Assembly (NCBI RefSeq): GCF_040371755.1
Contig: NZ_BAABWE010000001.1
Coordinates: forward strand, 558,001-622,000
Source of the DNA: Bermanella sp040371755
GTDB taxonomy: Bacteria; Pseudomonadota; Gammaproteobacteria; Pseudomonadales; Oceanobacteraceae
Direction: 5' to 3'
DNA length: 64,000 nucleotides
The position numbers were made by a program, and so were the translations under genes. The stretch's first letter is position 1, and every line of letters begins with the position of its first letter. This document shows positions 53,571-63,506 of the stretch, in pieces. Below the pieces are notes generated by a model. The model had not been told where the DNA came from and made no database searches. It worked only from the letters and a program-made list of their open reading frames with translations.

Positions 53571-54701
53571 CTATCCATTAAGCTTCAATCTATTTATTAC
53601 TTCCTCATACTCCTTCAGAGGTGACACAACCATACCATTAGAAGCATACTCATATCCCAAGAATGACTCCCCACATATAACTACATCAGCTAAAGGGACC
53701 CCCTTGGGCTCTTCAAAGAAAACCAAATTTTTAAGTTTAATTTGTGGATACTTATAAAGTGGATGCCTTTTGTAGATCAACAACACATCATCAGAAACAA
53801 GACTTGACAATTTTTTTAAAACTTCCTGCTCTTCATCGATTGTTTGCCCTGAAGAGATAAGCAAAATACTACGCCCTTTGGTTAATTCAACAAAGTCCAA
53901 CTGAGACTTGAACACCTTGGTATTGGCGATGGCAGAGAAATATCGTTCAAACTGCGGCTTAAATTTTTGGTCCATTATATATAAGTTACTTAGCGTCCCG
54001 CATATATTCGGCAATTTATAATACTGATTCAAAAAACCATGCTGCACAATTGATAGCTCCAACCCATTTAGCAAACGCTGCTGACTGGCAACATAGACCC
54101 ACCTGTCATAGTGATTTGTCATAATTAGCTTAGCGTTACTACCTCCTAATTTCATAAGGGATTTATAAAAGCATATCAGCGTGTAAGCATCTACCGAGTT
54201 AACAAGCATGACTCCTCTAGACAGCTTTCTTGGAAAGAGCAGACATGAAACAAGGAATGCTATCGTCAAAAAGTAAGCTTTAACTTTTTCCACCAATGAA
54301 AGTGTTTGGTCAACTGATAAGCTAGCTGTCGACCTGGAAGTACTCATATGCATATCGACATCTTTCAAGGCACCTTCAATTAACAAGTGAGATTTACCAT
54401 GATCATTAGAATGAAATGCAAACACCTGATTCTTATTTACATTATGTTTTTTTCCAGGTATAGATCGAATGAATAACAGCGTGTTAATTAGAAGCGAATG
54501 TACGAATCCAAAGTATTTGAATGTTGATATTCCAAGCCTTAAAACAGCACCTTTAACACCAGAATACTGATAAGTCTTAAAGGGTCTATATATTATTCCC
54601 TTGCCATCGGGGCGTTTATTTTCAGGTATCAATTGCAAAGATTGAATATCCATATATGCCTCATTCTCGTAGGCATTTGCTATTACCTCAAAAAGCTTCA
54701 T
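53571..54701 (-). CDS. Putative GT-B glycosyltransferase (CDP-glycerophosphotransferase-like)
   Basis: The 376 residues are not clearly assignable. One hydrophobic segment lies near 140-158. The second half looks like the nucleotide-binding half of GT-B enzymes of the CDP-glycerol or polysialyltransferase type: LSIVQHGFLNQYYK, ILLISSGQTIDEE, LLIYKRHPLYKYP (His and Pro typical) and ADVVICGESFLGYEYASNG. It lies directly after the Wzy-like gene (ATG touches its stop). With CMP-nonulosonate genes in the locus, it is a candidate for the nonulosonic acid transferase; this is inference. Confidence 0.5.
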   Translation of the reverse strand: MKLFEVIANAYENEAYMDIQSLQLIPENKRPDGKGIIYRPFKTYQYSGVKGAVLRLGISTFKYFGFVHSLLINTLLFIRSIPGKKHNVNKNQVFAFHSNDHGKSHLLIEGALKDVDMHMSTSRSTASLSVDQTLSLVEKVKAYFLTIAFLVSCLLFPRKLSRGVMLVNSVDAYTLICFYKSLMKLGGSNAKLIMTNHYDRWVYVASQQRLLNGLELSIVQHGFLNQYYKLPNICGTLSNLYIMDQKFKPQFERYFSAIANTKVFKSQLDFVELTKGRSILLISSGQTIDEEQEVLKKLSSLVSDDVLLIYKRHPLYKYPQIKLKNLVFFEEPKGVPLADVVICGESFLGYEYASNGMVVSPLKEYEEVINRLKLNG

Positions 54702-56084
54702 CTATATACACCGCCGCTTCAGCACAAAAAGCAACATTAAGGCAAGAAACAGATACATGGGGAGATAAACCCATAACTGCCACTCCAGCATAGACCCTCT
54801 AAATGAACCAAAAAACCTGAAAAATTCGTAAGTATAAAGAAATAGTAGTGGGATATACTTCCGCTCACACGCCAAGAAATACACAACACTAATATAAAAT
54901 GAATAAATAAAGATCGGGGCTACCATCAAAACCGTCCCGCCATAATTCAAATAGATCTCACTCTCTATTGGCCATTGTTGAGTCGCTGAAAAATCGTACC
55001 ATTGTTTTGGAAAATAAACGGATGTCAGCCAGTTACTCATTGCGGCAAATTCAAATCCATTATCAATATCAAGAAAATCCAATATTTTCTTGAATGTCCA
55101 TTGTATAGTAGTAAAGTAGTCAGGACTAAAATCCTTAATTAACATATCATGGAGAATATAAGAATTAAAGTAGCTTGGCAAATATCCTACAAACATAGAG
55201 AAGTCTGAATAATAACCGTCACTACGAATGTAATTCCCAATGAAAAACAAAGCAATAAAGGTTACGAATAGCCATAAACCTTTCCTAAAGCTCAATTCTA
55301 TTTTCAATAAAAATGGAATAAAGAAAATAATCAACAAAACGATCAATCGACTTTTCAAGCCAAAGAGGAATGCAACAGGTATCATAACCCAAATAAATAT
55401 TATCAAGAAAAACACCAATCTACTTACTCCTCGTTTTTTAGACACAAAAACCAAGCCAAGGACAAATACTACAAAATTAGAATAAACTGATAGCAATAGC
55501 GATATATGACCCACATCTTTCCGGCCTAACAGATACACCTTTTTATAGTCATATATCCAACTACTTAAACCCCCAGTTTTATAGAGATAAACATATATCA
55601 GTGAATATAAAAAAAGTAAAAGCACTAATAAAAAAGTGGTTTCGTATTTAAAGCGCTTCTTAAAATATTGATCACACTCACCCACATTGCGCGCACTAAT
55701 CGGAAAAGCTTTCTTTAGAAACCAAGTAATTGAGCCTATAAAGAGGAAATATAAAGAGAACGTCAATAAATAATGACCATGTGTTTGTGAGCCAACCCCT
55801 CCCCATAACGCATTGTCATTTAGAAAGTAATCAATCGTTGAAGGCAGTACAACATATAGAAAGTAAAAGCCAAAAACCACATTATTTGGGTGAAAAAACT
55901 GCTTTGGTCTGAAAACCAAGTAGGTCAAAGTCATAAAGGCAATTGTAAGGAACTGAATTGGAAACCCAAGCAAAAAAGCAACTATAAGAAACAAGCATGC
56001 AACAATATACCCGACGCCATTTATAAGCAGGTCGTCTCTATTTAGCCCTATAACACCACCTTGATATATAGCCTTACTATTCAC
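54702..56084 (-). CDS. Wzy-like O-unit polymerase
   Basis: The 460 residues form about 11 membrane helices with a larger loop near residues 325-385 (TTIQWTFKKILDFLDIDNGFEF). Wzy proteins polymerise O-units on the periplasmic side and have little sequence conservation. The call rests on topology, locus and length. YNSYILHDMLI-like and arginine-rich positions fit, but no motif proves it. Confidence 0.6.
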   Translation of the reverse strand: MNSKAIYQGGVIGLNRDDLLINGVGYIVACLFLIVAFLLGFPIQFLTIAFMTLTYLVFRPKQFFHPNNVVFGFYFLYVVLPSTIDYFLNDNALWGGVGSQTHGHYLLTFSLYFLFIGSITWFLKKAFPISARNVGECDQYFKKRFKYETTFLLVLLLFLYSLIYVYLYKTGGLSSWIYDYKKVYLLGRKDVGHISLLLSVYSNFVVFVLGLVFVSKKRGVSRLVFFLIIFIWVMIPVAFLFGLKSRLIVLLIIFFIPFLLKIELSFRKGLWLFVTFIALFFIGNYIRSDGYYSDFSMFVGYLPSYFNSYILHDMLIKDFSPDYFTTIQWTFKKILDFLDIDNGFEFAAMSNWLTSVYFPKQWYDFSATQQWPIESEIYLNYGGTVLMVAPIFIYSFYISVVYFLACERKYIPLLFLYTYEFFRFFGSFRGSMLEWQLWVYLPMYLFLALMLLFVLKRRCI

Positions 56085-56166
56085 AAGTCTACCTTACCTA
56101 ATAACAAGTTTTTACAATCAAAGCTTGGAATCACTACAACTTCATTGAGAAGTAAAAAAACACTCT

Positions 56167-56847
56167 TTAAACTGTAAATATAGTTCTAAGTCTATTTAAC
56201 ACATATTCAGAAACTGTATTATGCCCATTTGAGTTCAAGTGGTGATTGTCACTTTGGTATATTTCGTTCTCATCACAATTCAGATAACAAGCTTCTTCAA
56301 AATCACTGCCAAATACTTTTTTTAATTTTGAGTTATATAAATCAATGGACAGACCTACTTTAGGGTTTTTCTCTTTCCAAGGACTACTCGCTGGAGCTAT
56401 TGGTACAACCAAAAATTTTGAATTTGAAAATAATTGTTTAAAGGCAACTAAATTCTCTTCGAATTCCTGAACTGCCACATACCGAATATTTCTGTACTCA
56501 ACCAGCGTTCGATAATTACGCCTTACAAATTTATGAATTAGGCCTGACAGTAATTTTGGCAGCCTCAGAATAACTGATAGCTCCGTTTTTTTAATTGCTC
56601 TTGGATAACAATCAACAATACCAACCTGCAAAATCACAACATCAATTTCTTTATATGCACTTAAGTAGCTGTCTGCATCAACTTTTAATTGATTAGTATC
56701 CAGCCCCGGCTTTATGAATATTCTAAACTTACAATCAGAGCCAATGCGGTCCATAACGCTGTAGACCCAACTCTCTTCATCAGTAATCTTTTCTGGGTGA
56801 ACTCTTGGTGAACCAAGAGAGTCAGTAACAAACAAAACTTTCCTCAA
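56167..56847 (-). CDS. SGNH/GDSL hydrolase-like protein
   Basis: 226 residues. Block I is FVTDSLGSPR with Ser10. The glycine/asparagine region is VILQVGIVDCYPR. Block V is DNHHLNSNGH with Asp200 and His203 (DxxH). The fold is that of SGNH esterases, used in polysaccharide loci for acetyl transfer or removal. No signal peptide is present. It overlaps the Wzx-like gene by four bases (ATGA). Confidence 0.75.
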   Translation of the reverse strand: MRKVLFVTDSLGSPRVHPEKITDEESWVYSVMDRIGSDCKFRIFIKPGLDTNQLKVDADSYLSAYKEIDVVILQVGIVDCYPRAIKKTELSVILRLPKLLSGLIHKFVRRNYRTLVEYRNIRYVAVQEFEENLVAFKQLFSNSKFLVVPIAPASSPWKEKNPKVGLSIDLYNSKLKKVFGSDFEEACYLNCDENEIYQSDNHHLNSNGHNTVSEYVLNRLRTIFTV

Positions 56848-58091
56848 AACTTACCCTTAACCAACAAAAATTTAAAAAGAAACAGCAGTAACATTAGAGA
56901 AACAGCTACAAACGTAGGAATATAAATCAATTCAACGCTAGGAAATAAAAAACTGGCGCCAATCATCAATAGCAGTAAAAAAGAAAAGTACAACATAACA
57001 ATTAAGCGCTCTTTGTGATTTGCTATAAGATAGTTTCCAAAAAAACCGATAATAAGCAGCAAAGATTTCAAGGCCGTCATTGAGGCTAACACGACAATCC
57101 CTGATGTAGAATATCGTTCTATTAGATATAGTACTGGCAAAGAGAAAACTATAAAAAGCAATGCAAGAACTGTAATAACTTTTGATGCACGAGAGACGCT
57201 GTCCAATAATTTGCCCCTACCCTCATCAAGCGAGTAGCTTTTTAGCAAGTCCGGCGTGAAATAAAAAATTATCGTTGAAACTCCCAGAAAAAAAATATTA
57301 GTCCATACATCAAAGAACTGAAACTGGGCTAATATTTTATCATCCTTTAAATCAATTGTATTAAGCCACAAGCGATCAAAAGTAACAAAGCCAGTTACAC
57401 CTAGCATCGCCAGAAAAATATAACCTGATGATTTAATTAAACCCGGCGCCATCAATAACAATTGCGTATTTGTTACAGGCACCTTAATTTCTTTCTTATA
57501 TTTATAAAACCCAAAAAATAATGCGGGCAACATAACTATATATAATGAGAAGCACCATGACGCAAAAAATGCGGTTTCTATGTCTTTAAAGTTAGCACAG
57601 AGAAAGAAAGACACACAAAACATAAAAACCCATGCCGCTTTCACAACATTAAGCCAACGATCATTTTTACTGATTCTAAAAATAGTATAAGCCCCTGTCT
57701 TAAGTTGATTTGCAGATGCAACAAGTAACCCGTAACACCACCAAAGATCAGAAACGATAAAGGAGCTTATAAACATTACTGCAGCCAGTAAAACTGAAAA
57801 CAGTATTTCGAAGGCCAATAGCCGAGCGCGCTTTTGTTCATCACCTTCAATTGCAGTATCCCTCAGAACACCATTATGTATTCCGAGGGCCAGGTACATA
57901 CCGTAAGATATTATTAAGAACGTAACAGAAGAGCTTGCAAGCACATGTTCAGATGCAGAGTATGTATAATAAAGACTAATTAATGCAACAACCGCAAATT
58001 CAAAGTATGTGATTACGGCAAATAGCGCAGCTCCGGGGCCAAGCTTATTTAACAAACGGCTAAACACTAGAGTATCCGGCCATCTCAGCAT
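56844..58091 (-). CDS. Wzx-like polysaccharide flippase
   Basis: The 415 residues make about 12 membrane helices without large loops, the layout of the MOP flippases (LNKLGPGAALFAVITYFEFAVVALISLYY near the start). Wzx moves the lipid-linked O-unit across the inner membrane. Sequence conservation is low, so the call rests on topology and place beside polymerase and transferases. It overlaps the upstream oxidoreductase gene by 32 bases. Confidence 0.65.
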   Translation of the reverse strand: MLRWPDTLVFSRLLNKLGPGAALFAVITYFEFAVVALISLYYTYSASEHVLASSSVTFLIISYGMYLALGIHNGVLRDTAIEGDEQKRARLLAFEILFSVLLAAVMFISSFIVSDLWWCYGLLVASANQLKTGAYTIFRISKNDRWLNVVKAAWVFMFCVSFFLCANFKDIETAFFASWCFSLYIVMLPALFFGFYKYKKEIKVPVTNTQLLLMAPGLIKSSGYIFLAMLGVTGFVTFDRLWLNTIDLKDDKILAQFQFFDVWTNIFFLGVSTIIFYFTPDLLKSYSLDEGRGKLLDSVSRASKVITVLALLFIVFSLPVLYLIERYSTSGIVVLASMTALKSLLLIIGFFGNYLIANHKERLIVMLYFSFLLLLMIGASFLFPSVELIYIPTFVAVSLMLLLFLFKFLLVKGKF

Positions 58092-59007
58092 AAAACTTAC
58101 TGTTTACAACATGTTCATGTATATTGCACAAATTAGCATTATCACCTGCAATAAATGCTTCAACCTGACTCTTTAATCCAGGCTTGAACGCTTTATCGAA
58201 TTCATCATCTATTTCAATAAAGTCAACTTGAACCGATCCAAGTTCCTGTACTTGAAGCTTTTCAAGCGGCCTGAAAATAAACCTTCTTTTACTTGTTAAA
58301 ACCTCAACACTCCAACGACCCGGCGCCCCCCAATGGCCATGATAACTGAACAGAGCCCCTTTTTCAGACTCACCGGCACCTGCAAAAACATATGATCGGC
58401 TATGCCAGTCACGGCCTCCTTTTGAAAAAACTGACAGTTCTTTAGGTGCGCCACCTAAGTAGAAGGCCATATCCACAACGTGAGAGGTGTTACCAAGAAA
58501 CCAGTTTTGCTTAACTGCACTTAACTTTTCAAGAGGTTCAATGACATGCCCCCATTCAGTAATTTCAAAGTTAAACGATTCCACACCGCCGTCTTCCTCT
58601 ATCAATTCTATTGCTTTTAATACACTTGCGTAAAACCTGCGATTATAAGCAACATAAATTTTGCAACCAGCCTTTGATGCATTCTCAGCAAGCGATTCTA
58701 TTTCTTTTAAATCCAAGCCTGCTGGTTTTTCAACTAATATTTTTTGGACCCCTGCTGCCATCAATTGATCACAACAGGTTTTTAGCTGTTCAACACCTGT
58801 CGCAATAATGGCACTATCACCTTGCGAAAACCTAGTCTCTTGTATAAATTTTTCAATACCACCAGTCACAGGTTCTATAGATGTTTTTTCCTGAAATGCA
58901 GCCGCTGACTTCACCCCTCTTCCTACAACAACAAAATTAAGCTCTTTATCTTGCAGTACATGTATGTAATCAATAGCCATTTGGCCCGTGCCAATTAAAA
59001 AAATCAT
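58060..59007 (-). CDS. Gfo/Idh/MocA family oxidoreductase (third of the series)
   Basis: 315 residues from ATG 59007 (MIFLIGTGQMAIDYIHVLQ), with an AGG site seven bases upstream. A longer frame to 59031 overlaps the previous gene and adds nothing known. The NAD fold is LIGTGQMA, then KILVEKPAGLDLKE (EKP motif) and YVAYNRRFYAS. The sugar substrate is unknown. Together with the two other Gfo/Idh/MocA genes it points to more than one unusual sugar. Confidence 0.78.
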   Translation of the reverse strand: MIFLIGTGQMAIDYIHVLQDKELNFVVVGRGVKSAAAFQEKTSIEPVTGGIEKFIQETRFSQGDSAIIATGVEQLKTCCDQLMAAGVQKILVEKPAGLDLKEIESLAENASKAGCKIYVAYNRRFYASVLKAIELIEEDGGVESFNFEITEWGHVIEPLEKLSAVKQNWFLGNTSHVVDMAFYLGGAPKELSVFSKGGRDWHSRSYVFAGAGESEKGALFSYHGHWGAPGRWSVEVLTSKRRFIFRPLEKLQVQELGSVQVDFIEIDDEFDKAFKPGLKSQVEAFIAGDNANLCNIHEHVVNSKFYAEMAGYSSV

Positions 59008-59015
59008 TGTACAAC

Positions 59016-59999
59016 CTATGTGATTGGGCACTTAGATAGTGCAGAATCTGAATGCTTATTAAAGAATTCAAGCATTGCATTTAAAAATGGAGAGTGAAGT
59101 TGAAGTGATTCATTAAACGGCGTTAAATTGCAATCGCCTTTTTTTAATAGCATCTCAACAACCTCGCTTGACATTTCACTTTGAAACCTTACTTTGAAGT
59201 CTATTACCTCTACTTGATTTCCATCTAAATCAAGTATTTTAAATTGCTGTTCTGCTTCATTAAGCTCCATTATAGCTTCATCTGTTTCAATAGTTATAAC
59301 CAGAGGAATAGCAGATCCACCCTCTTGCAGTAAATCGCAAGTTAAGCTAAATGTAAAATTTTCTATCCCACCTGAAATAGTGCCATAAACTTCAGAATAC
59401 CCTGGCCGCTTACTAGGAAAAATTTTCTCATCTAATTCAGCTAAGTCAATCCTGTAATCGCTCTGGGCAACCAAAAACGCCCACAGATCTATAAAATGAA
59501 TTGAATTACAAGCTAAACCCCATTCAGCCCCCTCAACCCTAAACTTTAATTGGTGACTTCCTTCCACACGTGTTTTTAGTGATTGATAGACCGAAAACAT
59601 TCGTCTTGGGCAGTTAACCCAAGTAGGTATATTATTTTCTTTTAATAGTTGCTGAGCTAGATACAACTCTTCGGTATTCTGAAAAAGTACTTTTTCAAGA
59701 ACCAAGAACCGAAATTCGAACCACTTAGTGATTTCTTTAATAACGGTAAAACGGTGTGCCGCATTTGTAGCAACAATGCACACATCAATCTTATAGGGTA
59801 TTCCTTCATACCCTGACTGATAAATAACATCTACGGGGCTTTCTACAGAAGATACCTGCGAATATCTGCTTTTCGCCACTTCCAAAGCATCTTGAGAAGG
59901 ATCAACAACAAATATATTATTTTGTTTATCCAGAGAGGCCAAAGACTGGAGATGCCTGCTGCCCAACTGCCCAGCACCAACTATTAAAATATTTGCCAC
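59016..59999 (-). CDS. Gfo/Idh/MocA family oxidoreductase (second of the series)
   Basis: 327 residues with the NAD site ILIVGAGQLGSRHLQSL (4-20) and, in place of the usual EKP, LVLEKVLFQN. The next part WVNCPRRMFSVYQSLK is like the NRR segment of the family. So the catalytic lysine is kept (Lys of LEKV), but the proline is lost. It lies 12 bases after the SDR gene and eight bases before the third oxidoreductase gene, in one transcript. Confidence 0.75.
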   Translation of the reverse strand: MANILIVGAGQLGSRHLQSLASLDKQNNIFVVDPSQDALEVAKSRYSQVSSVESPVDVIYQSGYEGIPYKIDVCIVATNAAHRFTVIKEITKWFEFRFLVLEKVLFQNTEELYLAQQLLKENNIPTWVNCPRRMFSVYQSLKTRVEGSHQLKFRVEGAEWGLACNSIHFIDLWAFLVAQSDYRIDLAELDEKIFPSKRPGYSEVYGTISGGIENFTFSLTCDLLQEGGSAIPLVITIETDEAIMELNEAEQQFKILDLDGNQVEVIDFKVRFQSEMSSEVVEMLLKKGDCNLTPFNESLQLHSPFLNAMLEFFNKHSDSALSKCPIT

Positions 60000-60011
60000 G
60001 TTAATATCCTG

Positions 60012-60773
60012 CTAAAGTGTAAAACCATCATCAACAATGATCTGCTGTCCTGTTACATACTTCGATAAATCTGAAAGCAAATAGATAACAGAACCATTAA
60101 TATCACCAGGGTCTAGCATCCCAGTGCCATGGGTTTTATTTCTGTATGCTTCTAGAAATGGTTCTGGCTGTGCATCGTATAACCCACCCGGACATACTGA
60201 GTTGACTCTAAAACGACTATTTTTAACGTAGTTAACTACATATCGAGTCAGATGCTGCTGCGCTGCTTTTATTGCAGCGTACTCAACTGGCATCGTCATG
60301 TTCGTTTCATCATAGATTGAGAAATCTGGTGCGACCATACCATAAATTGATGATATATTGACTACCGATATAGGGCTTTGATGCTTCCTAAAATAAGCAA
60401 CACATCTCTTTAACAAAAGAAAGGTACTGCCAATATTCAGCGAAGTATTTTGATTAAAGCTTTCCAAGCTAACTTCTTCAAAACGGGAGCCGTATTGCTT
60501 ATTTCTTGGGTACATGCTGTTAACAACACCATCAAGACCTGAAAGGCCTTCAAAAAAAGCTTGAACTTTTGGTTCATCATTCATATCCAAGGCGATACTC
60601 TGAATATTGCTATTTTTTACATCTATTGATTGTTCTGACAGTTTTTTAAGCACTACTTCCGGGTTAATATCAATCGCAACAACTTCAGCATTTTGCTCAA
60701 GAAGCGCTTTACATAACTTTGAACCAAGAAGTCCACCAGCACCAGCAACCAGTATTTTTTTCCCGGCTAACAT
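60012..60773 (-). CDS. ptmA: SDR oxidoreductase, PtmA-like (nonulosonic acid route)
   Basis: The 253-residue classical SDR has ILVAGAGGLLGSKL (5-18), VVNISSIYGM with the Ser, and YAAIKAAQ with Tyr and Lys. The C-terminal text PGGLYDAQPEPF and KYVTGQQIIVDDG is that of short sugar SDRs such as PtmA, which works in the GDP-linked legionaminic acid route. It overlaps the cytidylyltransferase gene by seven bases. The order ptmE-ptmF-ptmB-ptmA is as in Campylobacter jejuni. Confidence 0.7.
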   Translation of the reverse strand: MLAGKKILVAGAGGLLGSKLCKALLEQNAEVVAIDINPEVVLKKLSEQSIDVKNSNIQSIALDMNDEPKVQAFFEGLSGLDGVVNSMYPRNKQYGSRFEEVSLESFNQNTSLNIGSTFLLLKRCVAYFRKHQSPISVVNISSIYGMVAPDFSIYDETNMTMPVEYAAIKAAQQHLTRYVVNYVKNSRFRVNSVCPGGLYDAQPEPFLEAYRNKTHGTGMLDPGDINGSVIYLLSDLSKYVTGQQIIVDDGFTL

Positions 60774-61468
60774 TGAGCCCCCACATTTATCTTTAAAATT
60801 GACTCAGCCAGCATAAAATCATAGATATCGTCAATATCAACCGCTCTTTCCTTAGGGACCTCTACCGCACCGACTCGCCCATCAAAAATACCATTATTTT
60901 TTAACACAAACTCCGGCGTTGTTGCATATGCCACAGTTGTTATATCAAAACATTCAGGTGCATCTTGGCGACGAATTACAGTCTCTTCGGGCTTAATCAC
61001 AAGTTCGAACATTCCATTTTCTTTCTTTTTAACCATATTGAAAAAAGGGCTACGAGTAGCTTTCTCAATTGTGATAGCTATATCAATCTCATTGCCAACC
61101 ACTTCTTTTATAATATCACTTACATCTCCTATCGACCGAAGGGGAGCTGTAGGCGGTAGACTGACGAAATACTCGAACGTCCCCCTATTTTCATTAACCC
61201 ACGTTATTGCATGTCTCCAAGCTAGCCATTCTGAACTGGTATCACCAGCTAATTCGCTAGGGCGTTCAATGATAGTTGCACCCGCGTCCTTTGCAATATT
61301 AGCAATTTCAGCATCATCCGTTGAAACAAAAATTTCATTTATTTCAGAAGTCGCCTTAGCACTTTCAATTGAATATACGATCAGAGGTTTTCCATTAAGT
61401 TTTTTTACATTTTTTCTGGGCAACCCTTTAGAGCCTCCCCGTGCAAAAATAAAAGCATTTACAATCAT
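60767..61468 (-). CDS. ptmB: Acylneuraminate cytidylyltransferase family (CMP-nonulosonate synthetase, PtmB/LegF-like)
   Basis: The enzyme activates a sialic-acid-like sugar with CTP. Its 233 residues contain the family signature FARGGSKGLPRKNVKKL (8-24), STDDAEIANIAKDAG, RPSELAGDTSSE and VSLPPTAPLR. The C-terminal VPKERAVDIDD has the catalytic acid pair. The C. jejuni order points to legionaminic acid, but pseudaminic or neuraminic acid cannot be ruled out from this gene alone. Start MIVNAFI overlaps the preceding gene by four bases. Confidence 0.85.
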   Translation of the reverse strand: MIVNAFIFARGGSKGLPRKNVKKLNGKPLIVYSIESAKATSEINEIFVSTDDAEIANIAKDAGATIIERPSELAGDTSSEWLAWRHAITWVNENRGTFEYFVSLPPTAPLRSIGDVSDIIKEVVGNEIDIAITIEKATRSPFFNMVKKKENGMFELVIKPEETVIRRQDAPECFDITTVAYATTPEFVLKNNGIFDGRVGAVEVPKERAVDIDDIYDFMLAESILKINVGAQC

Positions 61469-62448
61469 TTTTTATCTATCCAAGTTGCTCTTTGCTTAAT
61501 AGTATTAATCAATTCAAGCGTTTTTACGGCTTCGCTTAACGTTGTCCCTGATACCTTTTTTTTACCAGCCTCATTCATGAAATCTTGAACCATATTACAG
61601 TACATTAGATTTTTGTCCCAATCAGGTTCATTAAAAAGAACCTGAATTCCATCGCTATCCCTCAGTTCTATAGAATTCGCAATTAAATCCCAGTCTAGAC
61701 GCCCCTTTTCTCCTATAAATGAACACACTCTATGTGGTTCGCGCTGTAAAAAATCTAAATGAAGACTACAGGCAACATCTTGACTTGTTCTTAAAATCAA
61801 ATCAGCTACAACCTCAACACTAGTATTAAGTGCTGGCGAAGTTTGGAGAATTCCAGACTCAAAACTTAGATCCCCTAATAGCCATTGTATATAATCAAAT
61901 TCATGGCTGAGCTCCAACAAAACACCACCACCCAATTCCTCTCTTGCAGAAACCGATACCCTATAATCAATTTGAGGGCGCCAGTCAGGGAGGTACTGAC
62001 CAACATTTGCAATGCAACTATGAACTGTACCCAAAACATTCTCATCTATTAGCTGCTTAATTTTTATCGCTGACGATAAATAACGAAGACAATAACCCAC
62101 TATAACGCTTACTCCAGCATTATTTACCAACTCCTGTAGCTCCAGAGCATCTTCAACTTTACTTGTAATCGGCTTCTCAATAATTAGAGGTATATTCTTC
62201 ATTAGCAGTTTTTTGACATGCTCTAGGTGAAATGGAGCTGGTGAGGCTACAATAACCATATTAGGGGAAGCTTGTATTAAATCATCAAAAGAATCACAAA
62301 TGATATCAGCATCTATAACAACCTCCTGGGGAACTCTCCCACTAGACGATATGGCAAACACTTTACTCCTAGGGTAAAGTTTTTTTAAATTTGAACGATG
62401 GCGCTTAGCAATACTACCCAAACCAATAACTGCAAAACAATACTCCAT
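61465..62448 (-). CDS. ptmF: Gfo/Idh/MocA family oxidoreductase, PtmF-like
   Basis: 327 residues: NAD site VIGLGSIAKRHRSNLKKLYP (7-26), VIVASPAPFHLEHV, IPLIIEKPITS (EKP motif) and VIVGYCLRYLSS. The position between the ptmE-like and ptmB-like genes equals that of ptmF in Campylobacter. It shares one base with the gene upstream (TAATG) and four with the gene downstream, so the group is translated as one unit. Confidence 0.72.
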   Translation of the reverse strand: MEYCFAVIGLGSIAKRHRSNLKKLYPRSKVFAISSSGRVPQEVVIDADIICDSFDDLIQASPNMVIVASPAPFHLEHVKKLLMKNIPLIIEKPITSKVEDALELQELVNNAGVSVIVGYCLRYLSSAIKIKQLIDENVLGTVHSCIANVGQYLPDWRPQIDYRVSVSAREELGGGVLLELSHEFDYIQWLLGDLSFESGILQTSPALNTSVEVVADLILRTSQDVACSLHLDFLQREPHRVCSFIGEKGRLDWDLIANSIELRDSDGIQVLFNEPDWDKNLMYCNMVQDFMNEAGKKKVSGTTLSEAVKTLELINTIKQRATWIDKK

Positions 62449-63506
62449 TACACTAGCCCCATAGATTTTATTTCAATCTGAGCTCGTTCAAAATCCTGCT
62501 TCTGTCCAATATCCAACCAATATTCATGCACTGGATATTTATGCACAAGGCTCCCTTTTTCAATCTCACTCTCTAATAACGCTGGCATGTCTATTTTCGT
62601 ACCAGATTGAACCTGTGTAAAAACTTGAGGGTCTAGCACATAAACACCCGCATTAATATAAAAGCGCTGTATAGGCTTTTCCACCATACTTTCAACTTTT
62701 TCACCGGCCCCCTCAATTACTCCATATGGAACTTGATATTCATATTCACGAACACACATCGTTGCACTAGCGCCACCAAGCTCATGAAACTCGAGTAGCT
62801 TTGAGTAATTAATTCCGGTCAAAACATCCCCATTAATCATAAGCAAAGGCAGTTTAGGTGTATTTTCCGGCAGAAGGCCTAGCGCTCCACCTGTTCCTAA
62901 AGGCTTATCTTCATATACATATTCGATACTGACGCCTAATTTAGAGCCATCACCGAAATGATCAGAGATTACATGAGGAAGGTAATGGGTTGATAAGTAA
63001 AATTTGCTAAATCCATACTTTTTAAATTGTAAAATGATCGTTTCCAGCATAGGCCTACCGCCAACATCCAACATTGGTTTAGGGCAATTGTCCGTAAGTG
63101 GCCGGAGGCGTTTTCCAAATCCCCCTGCCATTATAAATACAGGGTTATTGTACTGAGTCCTTGCCATGAGGGCGCTATGCAAGGTTTCGAGCCCAACTAA
63201 TTTTTTCTGTTCGACCAAAGGGATAAAAAGAATATCAAGCTCATTCATTATCTCGATAAGTTTGCCTTTAGCTGTTCCAAAGGCAGCTGTAACCGGAGTA
63301 GACATCATAACAGCTTGAACCTCATCATTGAGCCCAACGCCCTTTAATAGGCCTCTACGAATATCCCCATCAGTTACAGTGCCAAGAAGATCATTATTAC
63401 TATCTACAACTAAGGCAACGCGTAAAGCTCCAGAATCAATAATAATCAATGCATCTTTGACTTTTGCATCAGGTGGAACAGTTACCTTTTCCCAATTATT
63501 TATCAT
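62448..63506 (-). CDS. ptmE: CBS-domain sugar nucleotidyltransferase, PtmE-like
   Basis: 352 residues from ATG 63506 (MINNWEKVTVPPDAKV). Two CBS repeats (about 1-115, VVDSNNDLLGTVTDGDIRRG) are fused to a nucleotidyltransferase with FIMAGGFGKRLRPLTDNCPK (about 124-143). PtmE of Campylobacter has the same layout and makes GDP-glucosamine for legionaminic acid. A frame to 63566 exists, but its 20 extra residues lie inside the previous gene. It overlaps that gene by 11 bases. Confidence 0.8.
   Translation of the reverse strand: MINNWEKVTVPPDAKVKDALIIIDSGALRVALVVDSNNDLLGTVTDGDIRRGLLKGVGLNDEVQAVMMSTPVTAAFGTAKGKLIEIMNELDILFIPLVEQKKLVGLETLHSALMARTQYNNPVFIMAGGFGKRLRPLTDNCPKPMLDVGGRPMLETIILQFKKYGFSKFYLSTHYLPHVISDHFGDGSKLGVSIEYVYEDKPLGTGGALGLLPENTPKLPLLMINGDVLTGINYSKLLEFHELGGASATMCVREYEYQVPYGVIEGAGEKVESMVEKPIQRFYINAGVYVLDPQVFTQVQSGTKIDMPALLESEIEKGSLVHKYPVHEYWLDIGQKQDFERAQIEIKSMGLV

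Noticed and set aside
61152..61159. GGCGGTAG, resembling the RfaH ops element of polysaccharide loci
   Set aside because: It lies inside the CMP-synthetase gene on the non-coding strand and lacks the rest of the consensus; ops works in a leader in the direction of transcription.
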